Assembly (NCBI GenBank): GCA_963700885.1
Contig: CAVOZJ010000004.1
Span: 92,084-156,083, forward strand
Source of the DNA: Anderseniella sp963700885
GTDB taxonomy: Bacteria > Pseudomonadota > Alphaproteobacteria > Rhizobiales > Aestuariivirgaceae
Reading direction: 5' to 3'
DNA length: 64,000 nucleotides
In this document: one piece after another, positions 1-8,706 of the stretch
Layout of the letters: each line of letters starts with the position of its first letter
How positions within the stretch are numbered: the first letter of the stretch is position 1
Position numbers and translations under genes: made by a program
The notes under the pieces: model-generated
Databases searched by the model: none
The model's input: only the letters and a program-made list of their open reading frames with translations
Told to the model about the DNA's origin: nothing

Positions 1-351
1 CAACACTGCAAACAAGGACAGCAAAGCTACTATTCGAATGTGCAATCCGGACCCTGGCACCCCGCGCATTCTGGCGAGTGTCAGTTTGGTCAAATGCCAG
101 GCAATCAAACTCGCCATCAAGGTTAACAAGATACCGTTTGCAAAAAGCAGGAAACGGGCGTTGTCTGGTTGTGGCTCCAGATGGGTCAGTCCGGTGAGGT
201 AGAGGTAGGTCCCAAGTCCGCACAAGATAGTCGATGAGGCGAGGAATATTCCTGCCCTGTTCAACCACCTATTGTTGAGAAATGATTCTGCTACGGTCTG
301 GTGAATCGACTCGGTTGTCTGCGGGATGGGAATTTCCGACATCACGGTCAT
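1..351 (-). CDS. ntrY: Nitrogen-regulation sensor kinase NtrY, N-terminal part (runs off the window)
   Basis: Reading the minus strand from an ATG at 351 gives an open frame to the window edge. It has a hydrophilic start, a membrane segment (about residues 32-52, IFLASSTILCGLGTYLYLTG), a second membrane segment and the stretch LHIRIVALLSLFAVL. That stretch resembles the conserved juxtamembrane region before the third membrane helix of NtrY kinases. NtrY is the membrane histidine kinase of the NtrY/NtrX pair, linked to nitrogen and redox control. It follows ntrC by about 140 bases on the same strand, the usual alphaproteobacterial order. HAMP, PAS and kinase domains would lie beyond the window. 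The family call rests on the N-terminus plus context. Confidence 0.8.
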   Translation of the reverse strand, partial: MTVMSEIPIPQTTESIHQTVAESFLNNRWLNRAGIFLASSTILCGLGTYLYLTGLTHLEPQPDNARFLLFANGILLTLMASLIAWHLTKLTLARMRGVPGSGLHIRIVALLSLFAVL

Positions 352-492
352 GGAGTGCTGAACCCGTTCTGAAGACAAAAATTACTGCACCCCCGTACGG
401 TGTTGCAGAAACGCAACACTATTGTGGCAAATATGTGACACCCATTGAAAATGCTGCAGGATTTCCAACGTAATCAGACACCGTTGGGTCAA

Positions 493-1953
493 TTACAAGC
501 GCGTTCCCGGAGTCTTCACGACGCTCAGACCAAGCTCCTTGATTCTGGTCCGCAATGTGTTGCGATTGATACCAAGCAGGTTTGCCGCCCGGATTTGATT
601 GCCGCCGGTAGACGCCAGCGTTGCATTGATCAGCGGCACCTCAACTTGTTGAATGATACGGTGATACAAACCATCAGGAGGCAAGTTGGGTTGGAAGCCC
701 GCAAAATACTGGACCAGGTGGTTTTCAACAAACTCAGACAGGGAATTGTAGGAGTCCGGGCCGCGGACGCTTGATGGTGTCTTTTGAACTGCAAATTCCT
801 GCTCAACAGCGGAGCTGGAAATTTCGTCTCCAACATGCACCGCGCAGAGCCTGCTTACAAAATTTTCAAGTTCGCGAATGTTTCCCGGCCACCTTGCACG
901 CTTCAATGCGTCAATGGCGCCTGCGGAAAAGACTTTCGAAGGAAGACCGTATTTTTCATTCTGACGCAAAAAATGGGTCACCAGATCCGGTATGTCATCT
1001 GTACGTTCGCGCAACGGCGGTAACCTCAGCGGGACCACGTTGAGCCGGAAAAACAAATCCTCGCGAAACATGCCCTGACCAATCAGTTGATGCAAATCGC
1101 GATGTGTAGCTGCAATAATCCGGACATCTGTCTTTATCGGTCGTACCCCGCCCACGGATGTATACTCACCTTCCTGCAGAACACGCAGCAATCGAGTCTG
1201 TGCTTCCATGGGCATGTCACCTATTTCGTCCAGAAACAATGTCCCGCCATGTGCTTGCTCAAATCGACCCAGATAGCGGGAAACCGCGCCCGTAAAAGCT
1301 CCCTTTTCATGACCGAACAGTTCAGATTCAATCAACTCTCTGGGAATGGCGGCCATGTTCATTGCAACAAATGGTGAAGCCTTGCGTTTTGAAAAATCGT
1401 GCAATGCGCGCGCGACCAATTCCTTGCCGGTGCCGCTTTCACCCTGAATCATGACTGTAAGATCTGTCTGCGTCATTCGTGCCACGACACGGTAGATGTC
1501 CTGCATCGCGGTTGACCGACCAACAATTGGTATAGTTTCGTTATCTTCATCCGCCTGCCGGGGCGTGACGGGTTGTTCGGCCTTGCGGCAATCTTCCAGC
1601 GCCTGACTCACCGTCGAAACCAGAGTACTCAGGTCAAATGGCTTTGGAAGATAGTCGTAAGCGCCGCGTTCACTGGCTGTAATTGCCGTCATGATGGTAT
1701 TACGTGCACTCATGACTATGACAGGCAAATTCGGGCGTTTGGCTTTGATACGAGGCAAAACGTCAAACCCGTTCTCGTCTGGCAGGACGACATCAGTGAC
1801 GACCACGTCACCCTGTCCTTCACTGATCCAGCGCCACAGCGAAGCCGCATTGCTCGCTGCACGGACATCATACCCGGCCCGCGTCAAAGCTTGAGTGACG
1901 ACAGTCCGTATGGCTGCATCGTCATCGGCTACAAGTATTGTTCCTTGCGTCAT
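493..1953 (-). CDS. ntrC: Nitrogen regulation response regulator NtrC
   Basis: This 486-residue protein has the three NtrC domains. The receiver domain covers about residues 5-120, with the phospho-acceptor Asp54 and the conserved Lys104 in LPKPF. The sigma-54 AAA+ domain has Walker A GESGTGKE at 171-178 and the sigma-54 contact loop GAFTGA at 218-223. A Fis-type helix-turn-helix lies at the C-terminus (about 450-478, ANLLGINRNTLRTRI). When phosphorylated by NtrB it activates sigma-54 promoters for nitrogen assimilation. It lies 87 bases downstream of ntrB; the gap is very A+T-rich. Length and motif order are normal for the family. Confidence 0.97.
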   Translation of the reverse strand: MTQGTILVADDDAAIRTVVTQALTRAGYDVRAASNAASLWRWISEGQGDVVVTDVVLPDENGFDVLPRIKAKRPNLPVIVMSARNTIMTAITASERGAYDYLPKPFDLSTLVSTVSQALEDCRKAEQPVTPRQADEDNETIPIVGRSTAMQDIYRVVARMTQTDLTVMIQGESGTGKELVARALHDFSKRKASPFVAMNMAAIPRELIESELFGHEKGAFTGAVSRYLGRFEQAHGGTLFLDEIGDMPMEAQTRLLRVLQEGEYTSVGGVRPIKTDVRIIAATHRDLHQLIGQGMFREDLFFRLNVVPLRLPPLRERTDDIPDLVTHFLRQNEKYGLPSKVFSAGAIDALKRARWPGNIRELENFVSRLCAVHVGDEISSSAVEQEFAVQKTPSSVRGPDSYNSLSEFVENHLVQYFAGFQPNLPPDGLYHRIIQQVEVPLINATLASTGGNQIRAANLLGINRNTLRTRIKELGLSVVKTPGTRL

Positions 1954-2040
1954 TCGCCCGCCTTCTTTCGACAGTATATCACTGCTTGAATTCGAATTTT
2001 ATTTCGTTTTATTAATATGTTATATTAATTTCTCAATGTG

Positions 2041-3156
2041 TTATATTTCATTCGACAACTCTGCATCGGACATTGAAATAGGCAGCAACACTCTGAACAC
2101 CGTCGCATCTTCAAGTGTTGAGGCGTCCACTATTCCCCCGTGATCGCGCACAAGCTTTGCAACCAGCGCAAGGCCCAATCCCCGGCCGCCTTCCTTCGAG
2201 GTAACAAACGGGTCAAAAAGATGCTGGGCCACATCTTCTGAAATGCCCGATCCATTGTCGTAGACAGCTATTTCGAGAGGCAGCGAAACGGATCGCTTGC
2301 TTCCGGGAATTTGCATGCGGATGCCGGGTTTGTAGGATGTCGATAACGTGATTTTCCCAATCGCCTCAGCCCTATCAATTGCTTCAGAGGCATTTTTGAC
2401 CAGGTTCAGAAATACCTGGACCAACTGGTTCCGGTTTCCACTGATGTACGGAAGCGAAGGATCATAGTTTTCGACGAAGTTTATGTGGGAAGCAAAGCCG
2501 CTGGAGGCGATTTTTCGCACGTGCTCCAGGACCGTGTGCACATTCAGGGAGTCCAATTTCGGGGGCCGTTCATCCGAAAACACTTCCATCTGGTCAACAA
2601 GTTTTCGGATCCGATCAGTTTCACTGCAAATAAGCTGTGTCAGTTCGCGATCCTCATGAGGAGCATTTGTCTCGAGCAACTGCGCAGCCCCGCGAATGCC
2701 GGACAACGGGTTCTTGATTTCATGGGCCAGCATAGAGGCCATGCCGGAGACAGACCGAGCTGCTTGCAGGTTGTTGAGTTGCCGGTCGAAGGCCAGTGCC
2801 ACTGAACGTTGCTGAATAATCAGAATTATACAGCCGGGATGCTCAGATATCACACCTGCCTGTATATCCACACTGCGATCACCTCCGGTGCGGGGGGTTC
2901 CCAACTTGACACCATACTCCGACAGTGTCGTGCCAGTAGCGCGTAGTCTTGCAACGGCGGTGTAGAGTGGGCTCGCAAACGGGACGATATCTTCAAGGCC
3001 CATACGTTTCAGCATCGACTGGCTGACGAAAAAAAATTCTTCAGCCGCTGCGTTGGCAGCAACAATCCTGTTGTCAGCGGAGATCACCAATACCGGACTG
3101 GGAAGAGATTGCAACAACAAGTCCGCACCAAGCGCACTTTGCTCTGTCGGGTTCAT
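2041..3156 (-). CDS. ntrB: Nitrogen regulation sensor histidine kinase NtrB
   Basis: This 371-residue soluble two-component kinase begins with a PAS domain (about residues 15-120). The dimerisation/phosphotransfer helix carries His145 in the H-box AHEIKNPLSG. An HATPase domain follows, with DNGSGI and GRGLGLAL as the ATP-lid motifs. There are no membrane segments, as expected for NtrB, which senses nitrogen through PII and phosphorylates NtrC. Its start overlaps the dusB stop by 4 bases (ATGA), indicating translational coupling in a dusB-ntrB-ntrC-ntrY transcription unit. Confidence 0.96.
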   Translation of the reverse strand: MNPTEQSALGADLLLQSLPSPVLVISADNRIVAANAAAEEFFFVSQSMLKRMGLEDIVPFASPLYTAVARLRATGTTLSEYGVKLGTPRTGGDRSVDIQAGVISEHPGCIILIIQQRSVALAFDRQLNNLQAARSVSGMASMLAHEIKNPLSGIRGAAQLLETNAPHEDRELTQLICSETDRIRKLVDQMEVFSDERPPKLDSLNVHTVLEHVRKIASSGFASHINFVENYDPSLPYISGNRNQLVQVFLNLVKNASEAIDRAEAIGKITLSTSYKPGIRMQIPGSKRSVSLPLEIAVYDNGSGISEDVAQHLFDPFVTSKEGGRGLGLALVAKLVRDHGGIVDASTLEDATVFRVLLPISMSDAELSNEI

Positions 3157-4175
3157 GCGGCGATCAACCTTTTCTCTGTCAGACAGAGCTGATCCTTTAG
3201 TTCCCGTAACCCGACCTCAACGTCAACGGCTTTATCCAGTCTTAGTAATCTGCTCCTCCATTCGCCATGCCTGGATGCTTCATACAATCCCTTGTTGCGC
3301 CAGCGTTCCAGTGCCCAGCCAACATGCTTTCGCGCAACACGCACCCCGTGATGCTCACCATAGTGATCAACAATTCGCGTGAAATGCTCGATGATTATAT
3401 CGGCCTGCAACGCAACGGACGGCTCGGGTATCCCCTTTCCCGGATCAAGTTGGCCGGCCAGTACTCCCGGCCACCATGGCCGGCCATAGGCGCCCCTGCC
3501 GATCATGACACCATCTGCACCAGACACATCCAGCATATTGCGAACGTCTTCAATGCTGGCGCCGTCACCGTTCGCGATTAACGGGATAGTGATCGCCTGC
3601 CTGACAGTTCCTATCGCTGCCCAATCGGCCTTACCTTTATAAAATTGATTGCGGGTCCGCCCATGCACCGTAATCATCTGGATACCAAGTTGCTCAGCAC
3701 GACTGGCAAGTTCTGGCGCATTCAAACAATCAAAATCCCAGCCCAGGCGCATTTTCAGAGTAACGGCTACGCTGCTGGCGCGCACCGTTGCCTCAATCAG
3801 ACTGCAAGCGTGATCCAGATCGCGCATCAAAGCTGATCCGGACAATTTGCCAGCCACCTCGCGTGCCGGGCACCCCATGTTGATGTCAATGATGTCCGCA
3901 CCAATTTTCTGTGCCAGTTCGGCACCCCGTCCCATCCACTCCGGTTCGCGTCCGGCCAGTTGCAACACAAAGGGCGAAACCCGCCCTGCACCGGTTGCCC
4001 GTCGAACCATATCCGGCCTGGCCTGAACCAAAGCGTTACTGGCGATCATTTCAGATACAACAAGGCCTGCACCGTACTCGTGAGCCAGAACCCTGAAAGG
4101 TTCGTCAGTTACACCAGACATGGGAGCGAGGAAAACGCGATTGCGTGTCTTGTGCGCCCCAATAGTAATGCCCAT
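3153..4175 (-). CDS. dusB: tRNA-dihydrouridine synthase DusB (NifR3 family)
   Basis: This 340-residue FMN-dependent TIM-barrel enzyme reduces uridine to dihydrouridine in tRNA. Visible signatures are the N-terminal LAPMSGVTD, the catalytic Cys102 in NMGCPAREV, the HGRTRNQFYKG motif and the FMN phosphate-binding GVMIGRGAYGRPW near residue 220. It is the first gene of the nitrogen-regulation operon, which is why the family was historically called nifR3. It is divergent from ispDF with a gap of about 157 bases that must contain both promoters. Length is typical. Confidence 0.95.
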   Translation of the reverse strand: MGITIGAHKTRNRVFLAPMSGVTDEPFRVLAHEYGAGLVVSEMIASNALVQARPDMVRRATGAGRVSPFVLQLAGREPEWMGRGAELAQKIGADIIDINMGCPAREVAGKLSGSALMRDLDHACSLIEATVRASSVAVTLKMRLGWDFDCLNAPELASRAEQLGIQMITVHGRTRNQFYKGKADWAAIGTVRQAITIPLIANGDGASIEDVRNMLDVSGADGVMIGRGAYGRPWWPGVLAGQLDPGKGIPEPSVALQADIIIEHFTRIVDHYGEHHGVRVARKHVGWALERWRNKGLYEASRHGEWRSRLLRLDKAVDVEVGLRELKDQLCLTEKRLIAA

Positions 4176-4332
4176 AAATTAGACACTCATATTTTTAGTT
4201 GAAATTTCAGGCATATTAGCATCTGGTTGAATCATTGCAATTGTTTTACGTCCTCACCGCTTGCCCCGCGTGCGAACTGCCTGCTAGAGCTTCTCTTACA
4301 CAGTTTTGACTACTATTCTGGACGTCATTTCC

Positions 4333-5505
4333 ATGACCACAGCCGTTATCATTGTAGCAGCAGGTACCGGTCTGCGTGCCGGTGGCGAAATTCCAAAACA
4401 ATACCAGTTAGTCGGCGGCAAGCCGGTCTTGTGGCATACAGCAACTAATTTCCAGCGGCATCGTAGTATCGATCACATTCTTGTCGTAATCGGTGAAGGC
4501 CACGAAAACCTTTACGAACAGGCAGTTTCAGACATGGGTTTACCGGCACCTGTGCTGGGAGGTGCCAGTCGGCAGAGGTCGGTATTTAATGGTCTCAAGG
4601 CCATTGCCAGGCTGGAACCCACCAACGTATTGATTCATGATGCGGCAAGACCATTCGTAAGCGGCGACACTATTTCGGCCGTTATCAGAAACCTTCATAC
4701 TCATTCAGGATGTATCCCGGCCGTTGCCATTGCTGATACGCTGAAGCGAGCACGCGATGGCATCATTGTCGAAACCGTGGACCGAACCGAACTCTACGGT
4801 GCACAAACACCGCAGGCGTTTCGTTTCAAGGAAATTTTCAAGGCCCATTCGGACGCTGCAGAAAGTGGCCAGAGCAATTTTACAGATGACGCGTCAATTG
4901 CAGAATGGGCTGGACTGAATGTCGCGATTATTCCAGGCAAATCCGATAACCACAAGATTACAACAAGTGCAGACCTGCAGCAGGCAGAAACCAGGTTGAG
5001 TGCAGGAAACACAAACATGCGGAATGACATCCGGGTTGGTCACGGCTACGACGTCCATGCCTTTGACGCTGGCGATCACGTAATTCTGTGCGGGTTGAAA
5101 ATTCCCCATACCAGGAAATTGAAAGGACATTCCGACGCCGACGTAGGCCTGCACACATTAACCGATGCAATCCTGGGAGCCTTGTGTGAGGGCGATATCG
5201 GAAAGCATTTCCCGCCCACCGAAGTGGAATGGAAAGGCGCTGCATCGGACACGTTTCTGAAACACGCAGCGAAGCTGGTCGCAGATCGAAATGGCATCAT
5301 TTCCCACGTTGACCTGACGCTCATCTGCCAAGCACCAAAAATCAGGCCCTATGTTGACGCGATGCGCGAAAACGTAGCGCTGATTATTGGTGTTGATGTG
5401 AACCGGGTATCTGTCAAAGCCACCACCACGGAATGGCTGGGCTTCACAGGACGTGAAGAAGGCATCGCTGCAGCAGCCACAGCTACTGTCCGATTACCGG
5501 AGTGA
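4333..5505 (+). CDS. ispDF: Bifunctional IspD/IspF isoprenoid enzyme
   Basis: This fusion joins 2-C-methyl-D-erythritol 4-phosphate cytidylyltransferase (IspD, about residues 1-225) to 2-C-methyl-D-erythritol 2,4-cyclodiphosphate synthase (IspF, about 230-390), two steps of the MEP pathway. The IspD half opens with VIIVAAGTGLRAG and has the LIHDAARPFV motif. The IspF half starts at IRVGHGYDVHAF (metal-binding Asp and His) and contains GHSDADVGLH. The ATG at 4333 is preferred over one 27 bases upstream, because the nucleotide-binding strand begins immediately after it. The fused form is common in alphaproteobacteria. A CinA-like gene follows after 6 bases. Confidence 0.96.
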   Translation: MTTAVIIVAAGTGLRAGGEIPKQYQLVGGKPVLWHTATNFQRHRSIDHILVVIGEGHENLYEQAVSDMGLPAPVLGGASRQRSVFNGLKAIARLEPTNVLIHDAARPFVSGDTISAVIRNLHTHSGCIPAVAIADTLKRARDGIIVETVDRTELYGAQTPQAFRFKEIFKAHSDAAESGQSNFTDDASIAEWAGLNVAIIPGKSDNHKITTSADLQQAETRLSAGNTNMRNDIRVGHGYDVHAFDAGDHVILCGLKIPHTRKLKGHSDADVGLHTLTDAILGALCEGDIGKHFPPTEVEWKGAASDTFLKHAAKLVADRNGIISHVDLTLICQAPKIRPYVDAMRENVALIIGVDVNRVSVKATTTEWLGFTGREEGIAAAATATVRLPE

Positions 5506-5511
5506 ACAGGA

Positions 5512-6024
5512 ATGTTTGACCGCCAGTTGATCATAGAGGCCAAAGACACACTGGATATGCTGCGGAATGGCGGGTTGATGCTGGCAACCGCCGAAAGCTG
5601 CACCGGTGGCCTGATTGCAGGACTGCTCACCAGCTTCGAGGGTTCCTCAGGGATGATTGATCGAGGTTTTGTCACCTATTCCAACGCAGCGAAGTCGGAA
5701 ATGCTGGGTGTACCCGCAACGATCATTGAACAATATGGCGCTGTGTCTGAACAGACGGCGCGGGAAATGGCTGAAGGCGCGCTCCGAAACTCCCGTGCAA
5801 ATGTGTCGGTCTCCGTAACCGGTATAGCAGGCCCTGGTGGTGGCTCTGCGGAAAAACCGGTTGGGCTGGTTCATTTCGGTTGCGCACGAACAGAAATGAA
5901 CACCCACCATGTCTGCATGACCTATGGCAATATTGGTCGCTATGAGGTTCGCCATGCGGCAATTGGTACCGCATTGGCGATGATCCGGCAGTCCATCAAT
6001 CAAGCTGGCGGAACCCTGGTCTGA
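5512..6024 (+). CDS. CinA C-terminal domain family amidase (PncC-like)
   Basis: This 170-residue protein corresponds to the stand-alone CinA C-terminal domain. The signature ATAESCTGGLIAGLLT is at about residues 24-39, SVTGIAGPGGGS near residue 105 and KPVGLVHFG after it. Family members deamidate nicotinamide mononucleotide, a pyridine-nucleotide salvage step. It starts 6 bases after ispDF and is probably cotranscribed with it. The N-terminal MoCF-like half of full-length CinA is absent, which is normal for PncC-type proteins. Confidence 0.9.
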   Translation: MFDRQLIIEAKDTLDMLRNGGLMLATAESCTGGLIAGLLTSFEGSSGMIDRGFVTYSNAAKSEMLGVPATIIEQYGAVSEQTAREMAEGALRNSRANVSVSVTGIAGPGGGSAEKPVGLVHFGCARTEMNTHHVCMTYGNIGRYEVRHAAIGTALAMIRQSINQAGGTLV

Positions 6025-6162
6025 TCCCGTGATCGGGTGTCTTTATCTGCCGGATTGATGCGAATGCGTCCGCGGAGTTCATGGTCGCAACCAATGATTT
6101 GGAATTTCAGCGCCTTCATACCTATATACATTTCAACTCACACCTAACGGGGAAACCTGAAC

Positions 6163-6624
6163 ATGCGACTGATCCTGAATATTCTCTGGCTATTGTTTGG
6201 CGGCATCTGGTCTGCAATTGCATGGTTCCTGGTTGGAATTCTGGCTGCCATTACCATCATAGGCCTGCCATGGGCGCGGTCATGTTTCATGCTGGCCAAC
6301 TATACCTTGTGGCCATTCGGACGCGATGTTATCTCGCGTGACGAGCTTTATGGGCGCGACGACATAGGCACCGGTGCTTTGGGGTTGTTCGGCAACGTCG
6401 TCTGGTTCGTATTAGCCGGATGGTGGCTGGCCATCATGCATCTGACTTTTGCGGTCGCAAATGCCATCACGATTATCGGGATACCGTTTGCATGGGCGCA
6501 TGTGAAGCTGGCCGGGGCATCCTTGTTCCCGGTCGGAAAAACGGTTGAAGATCTTGAAGTTGTAGATGAAGCGATGCGCAATACGGCTCGCACCAAGGTT
6601 GACGAAATGCGCCGTTCGAGCTGA
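6163..6624 (+). CDS. YccF-family inner membrane protein
   Basis: This 153-residue protein carries two copies of the short YccF membrane domain. The first is ILWLLFGGIWSAIAWFLVGI with ITIIGLPWA; the second is FVLAGWWLAIMHLTFAVANA with ITIIGIPFAWAHVKLA. Each copy is a pair of hydrophobic helices ending in a GxP motif. The repeated IGLPWA/IGIPFA pattern is diagnostic. The molecular function of YccF proteins is not established. A strong ribosome site (ACGGGGAAACC) precedes the ATG. It is followed by a hairpin shared with the convergent BON-LysM gene. Confidence 0.88.
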   Translation: MRLILNILWLLFGGIWSAIAWFLVGILAAITIIGLPWARSCFMLANYTLWPFGRDVISRDELYGRDDIGTGALGLFGNVVWFVLAGWWLAIMHLTFAVANAITIIGIPFAWAHVKLAGASLFPVGKTVEDLEVVDEAMRNTARTKVDEMRRSS

Positions 6625-6651
6625 CTTCTGTCTAAAATACGAGAAGATAAT

Positions 6652-6674
6652 GGCCGCAGAAATATTCTGCGGCC
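6652..6674. terminator. Hairpin between convergent genes
   Basis: GGCCGCAGAA-ATA-TTCTGCGGCC forms a perfect 10-bp stem with a 3-base loop, placed between the ends of the yccF-like and BON-LysM genes. There is no strong T-tract on either side, so it is a plausible but imperfect bidirectional terminator. Confidence 0.55.
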
Positions 6675-6689
6675 AACGCTGTTGAAAAA

Positions 6690-7130
6690 CTAATCCAGTT
6701 CAGGAATGCGCAACACCTGTCCGGGATAAATTTTATCCGGATGAGTTAACATGGGTTTATTGGCTTCAAAGATGACATTGTACTTTGAGCCCTTACCCTT
6801 GCCATACTGCTTTTCTGAAATTTTCCAGAGGTTATCGCCCTTTTTTACGGTGTAGAAGACCGGGTCTTTTTGCGACGGCGCTGTCAGTTTACTTTCCACC
6901 TTGGAGACCCCAAGCGTGTTGCCAACTGCAATTATTGCCTTCTCAAGAACAGACTGTTCCGCCACGTCGCCAGTAACAATGGCTTTGTCACCTTTGACCT
7001 CCACCTTAACATTTTCCGTGCCAAGTTTATAGGAATCCAATTCCTTCTTGAGCTCATCAGCTGTAGGCGCGTCGTCTCCTCCGATACCAAGGGCCTTTCC
7101 TGCGCTCTTGATGAAATCAAAAATTCCCAT
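6690..7130 (-). CDS. BON-LysM potassium-binding protein (Kbp/YgaU-like)
   Basis: This 146-residue protein has an N-terminal MGIFDFIKSAGKALG segment, a BON domain (about residues 25-85) and a C-terminal LysM domain (about 95-144, YTVKKGDNLWKISEKQYG to PGQVLRIP). The architecture and length match E. coli Kbp (YgaU, 149 aa), a cytoplasmic K+-binding protein. There is no signal peptide. The frame stays open upstream to 7352, but the ATG at 7130 has an excellent site (AAAGGAG, 6 bases upstream) and matches the family N-terminus. A longer start would run into the divergent peroxiredoxin gene. Confidence 0.9.
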   Translation of the reverse strand: MGIFDFIKSAGKALGIGGDDAPTADELKKELDSYKLGTENVKVEVKGDKAIVTGDVAEQSVLEKAIIAVGNTLGVSKVESKLTAPSQKDPVFYTVKKGDNLWKISEKQYGKGKGSKYNVIFEANKPMLTHPDKIYPGQVLRIPELD

Positions 7131-7287
7131 AACGTACTCCTTTGTGTAGACTTGGGTTTCAGGACTAGTCGCCCCCGGTTCGCCTAGTTGTGACCTAATA
7201 ATGCCCTGATCGTCTACCAAAAATATTCTACCCGACAGTTCCGGGGGACAAACGTTCCACAAGGAACAAATCTGACAGGAGGCCAGT

Positions 7288-7950
7288 ATGGCATTGCAAA
7301 TCGGCGACACCGCCCCGAACTTTGATGCAGAAACGACCGAAGGCAAAATCAATTTTTACGATTGGGCTGGCGATTCGTGGGTTGTAATATTTTCACACCC
7401 GAAGGATTTCACTCCGGTATGTACAACAGAATTAGGCGCGATGGCCGGCATCGCAGACCAGTTCGCGGCCCGCAACACCAAGATTATCGGTCTTTCCGTT
7501 GACAGTGTTGACGATCATCAACGCTGGAAGGCCGACATTGCAGACGCCACCGGTAACGCGGTTAAATATCCAATGATTGGCGATACTGAAATGACCGTTG
7601 CCAAGCTGTTTGGCATGATACATCCCAACGCGACCGGCAAAGCCTCCGAGCGCACAGCAGCTGACAACAAGACCGTACGAACGGTATTCATTATTGGGCC
7701 GGACCGGGAAGTCAAACTCACACTGGCATATCCAATGAGTACGGGCCGCAATTTTGATGAAATCCTGAGAGTGATGGATTCCATTCAACTGACTGCAAAA
7801 CACAAGGTGGCAACACCGGTCAACTGGCAAAACGGCGAAGATGTCATCATTATTCCGGCGGTTTCTGATGAAGACGCCAAGAAGAAATTCCCGCAAGGCT
7901 GGAAATCTCCGAAACCATACATCCGGCTGGTCAGCCAACCGAAAGACTGA
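7288..7950 (+). CDS. 1-Cys peroxiredoxin (Prx6-type AhpC/TSA family)
   Basis: This 220-residue thiol peroxidase reduces peroxides through the peroxidatic cysteine, Cys45, in FTPVCTTELG. The long C-terminal extension (about residues 165-220, ending PYIRLVSQP) is typical of the Prx6/1-Cys subgroup, and no second resolving cysteine is evident. The ribosome site ACAGGAGGCCAGT fits the ATG at 7288. A strong terminator hairpin follows, so it is probably a single-gene unit, divergent from the BON-LysM gene. Confidence 0.94.
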   Translation: MALQIGDTAPNFDAETTEGKINFYDWAGDSWVVIFSHPKDFTPVCTTELGAMAGIADQFAARNTKIIGLSVDSVDDHQRWKADIADATGNAVKYPMIGDTEMTVAKLFGMIHPNATGKASERTAADNKTVRTVFIIGPDREVKLTLAYPMSTGRNFDEILRVMDSIQLTAKHKVATPVNWQNGEDVIIIPAVSDEDAKKKFPQGWKSPKPYIRLVSQPKD

Positions 7951-7974
7951 TATTCAATGCAGTAGTATTGCAAC

Positions 7975-8006
7975 AATAAGGTCAGACACCCGTGTCTGAC
8001 CTTATT
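7975..8006. terminator. Bidirectional-looking intrinsic terminator after the peroxiredoxin gene
   Basis: AATAAGGTCAGACAC (7975-7989) and GTGTCTGACCTTATT (7992-8006) are exact inverted copies with a 2-base loop. The stem's own T-rich 3' arm serves as the release tract. It sits 25 bases past the stop codon. Confidence 0.85.
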
Positions 8007-8079
8007 TCAGTTGGTCAGCCTTCGCGCCCTCCGCTAGGGTTACAGTATGAAATTCACATCTGACCAGGAGACAACTGTC

Positions 8080-8694
8080 TTGAAACTTCATCACAATCCC
8101 GCCTCACCGTTTGTGCGCATGGTCATGGTAATTGCCCATGAGCTCGGTATTGCCGAGCAAATCGAGAAAATTGAAACAGGCGTCTTTCTGCCCGACCGTG
8201 TGAACGACGCGGTTGCCGCTGACAATCCTCTCGGCAAGATTCCGGCACTGATCACTGATCATGGAAGTGTGCTGTACGACAGTCGCGTCATCTGCGAGTA
8301 CTTGTGCCATCACGCAGGTAACAAGGCACTGTTGCCGGATGAACCCGTATCAAGGTTTCGCATATTGACATTGCAGTCGCTGGCAATCGGTTTGATGGAT
8401 GCAGGTGTATCCCGGCGGTACGAGACAGCCGTTCGACCTGAGGAGAAGCGTTGGCCGGAATGGGTGGCGCGCCAGCATGCGCGCATGGAAGCTGGGCTGG
8501 ATGAACTCGAAAACAACTGGGCAGGTGAACTCGGCACGGTCAATGCGGGATCCATAGCGGCTGCCGCCGTGCTGGGCTATTTTGATTTCCGTTATGATGA
8601 TCTTGGGTGGCGCGACACACGGCCAAAGCTGGCGGCATTTTATGAAGGCTTTGCAGCACGGCCATCCATGACTGCCACCCAGGCGCCTGTGTGA
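8080..8694 (+). CDS. Glutathione S-transferase family protein
   Basis: The protein is about 204 residues. The N-terminal thioredoxin-like domain opens KLHHNPASPFVRMVMV, with the GSH-site loop NPLGKIPALI and then YDSRVICEYL (the Ser contacting glutathione). An all-helical C-terminal domain follows. The TTG at 8080 is chosen because AGGAG lies 9 bases upstream and the first strand starts directly after it, as in the family. An in-frame ATG at 8047 would add 11 residues and cannot be excluded. The substrate is unknown. It is followed closely by a DUF2182 gene on the same strand. Confidence 0.88.
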   Translation: MKLHHNPASPFVRMVMVIAHELGIAEQIEKIETGVFLPDRVNDAVAADNPLGKIPALITDHGSVLYDSRVICEYLCHHAGNKALLPDEPVSRFRILTLQSLAIGLMDAGVSRRYETAVRPEEKRWPEWVARQHARMEAGLDELENNWAGELGTVNAGSIAAAAVLGYFDFRYDDLGWRDTRPKLAAFYEGFAARPSMTATQAPV

Positions 8695-8706
8695 GCCAGT
8701 TAGCCG

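Noticed and set aside
6024..6046. Short CCCG-TGAT-CGGG hairpin after the CinA-like gene as terminator
   Set aside because: The stem is only 4 bp and the following T-tract is weak.
7131..7352. Longer start for the BON-LysM protein
   Set aside because: The extra residues do not resemble Kbp and would overlap the divergent peroxiredoxin gene; the ATG at 7130 has a strong ribosome site.
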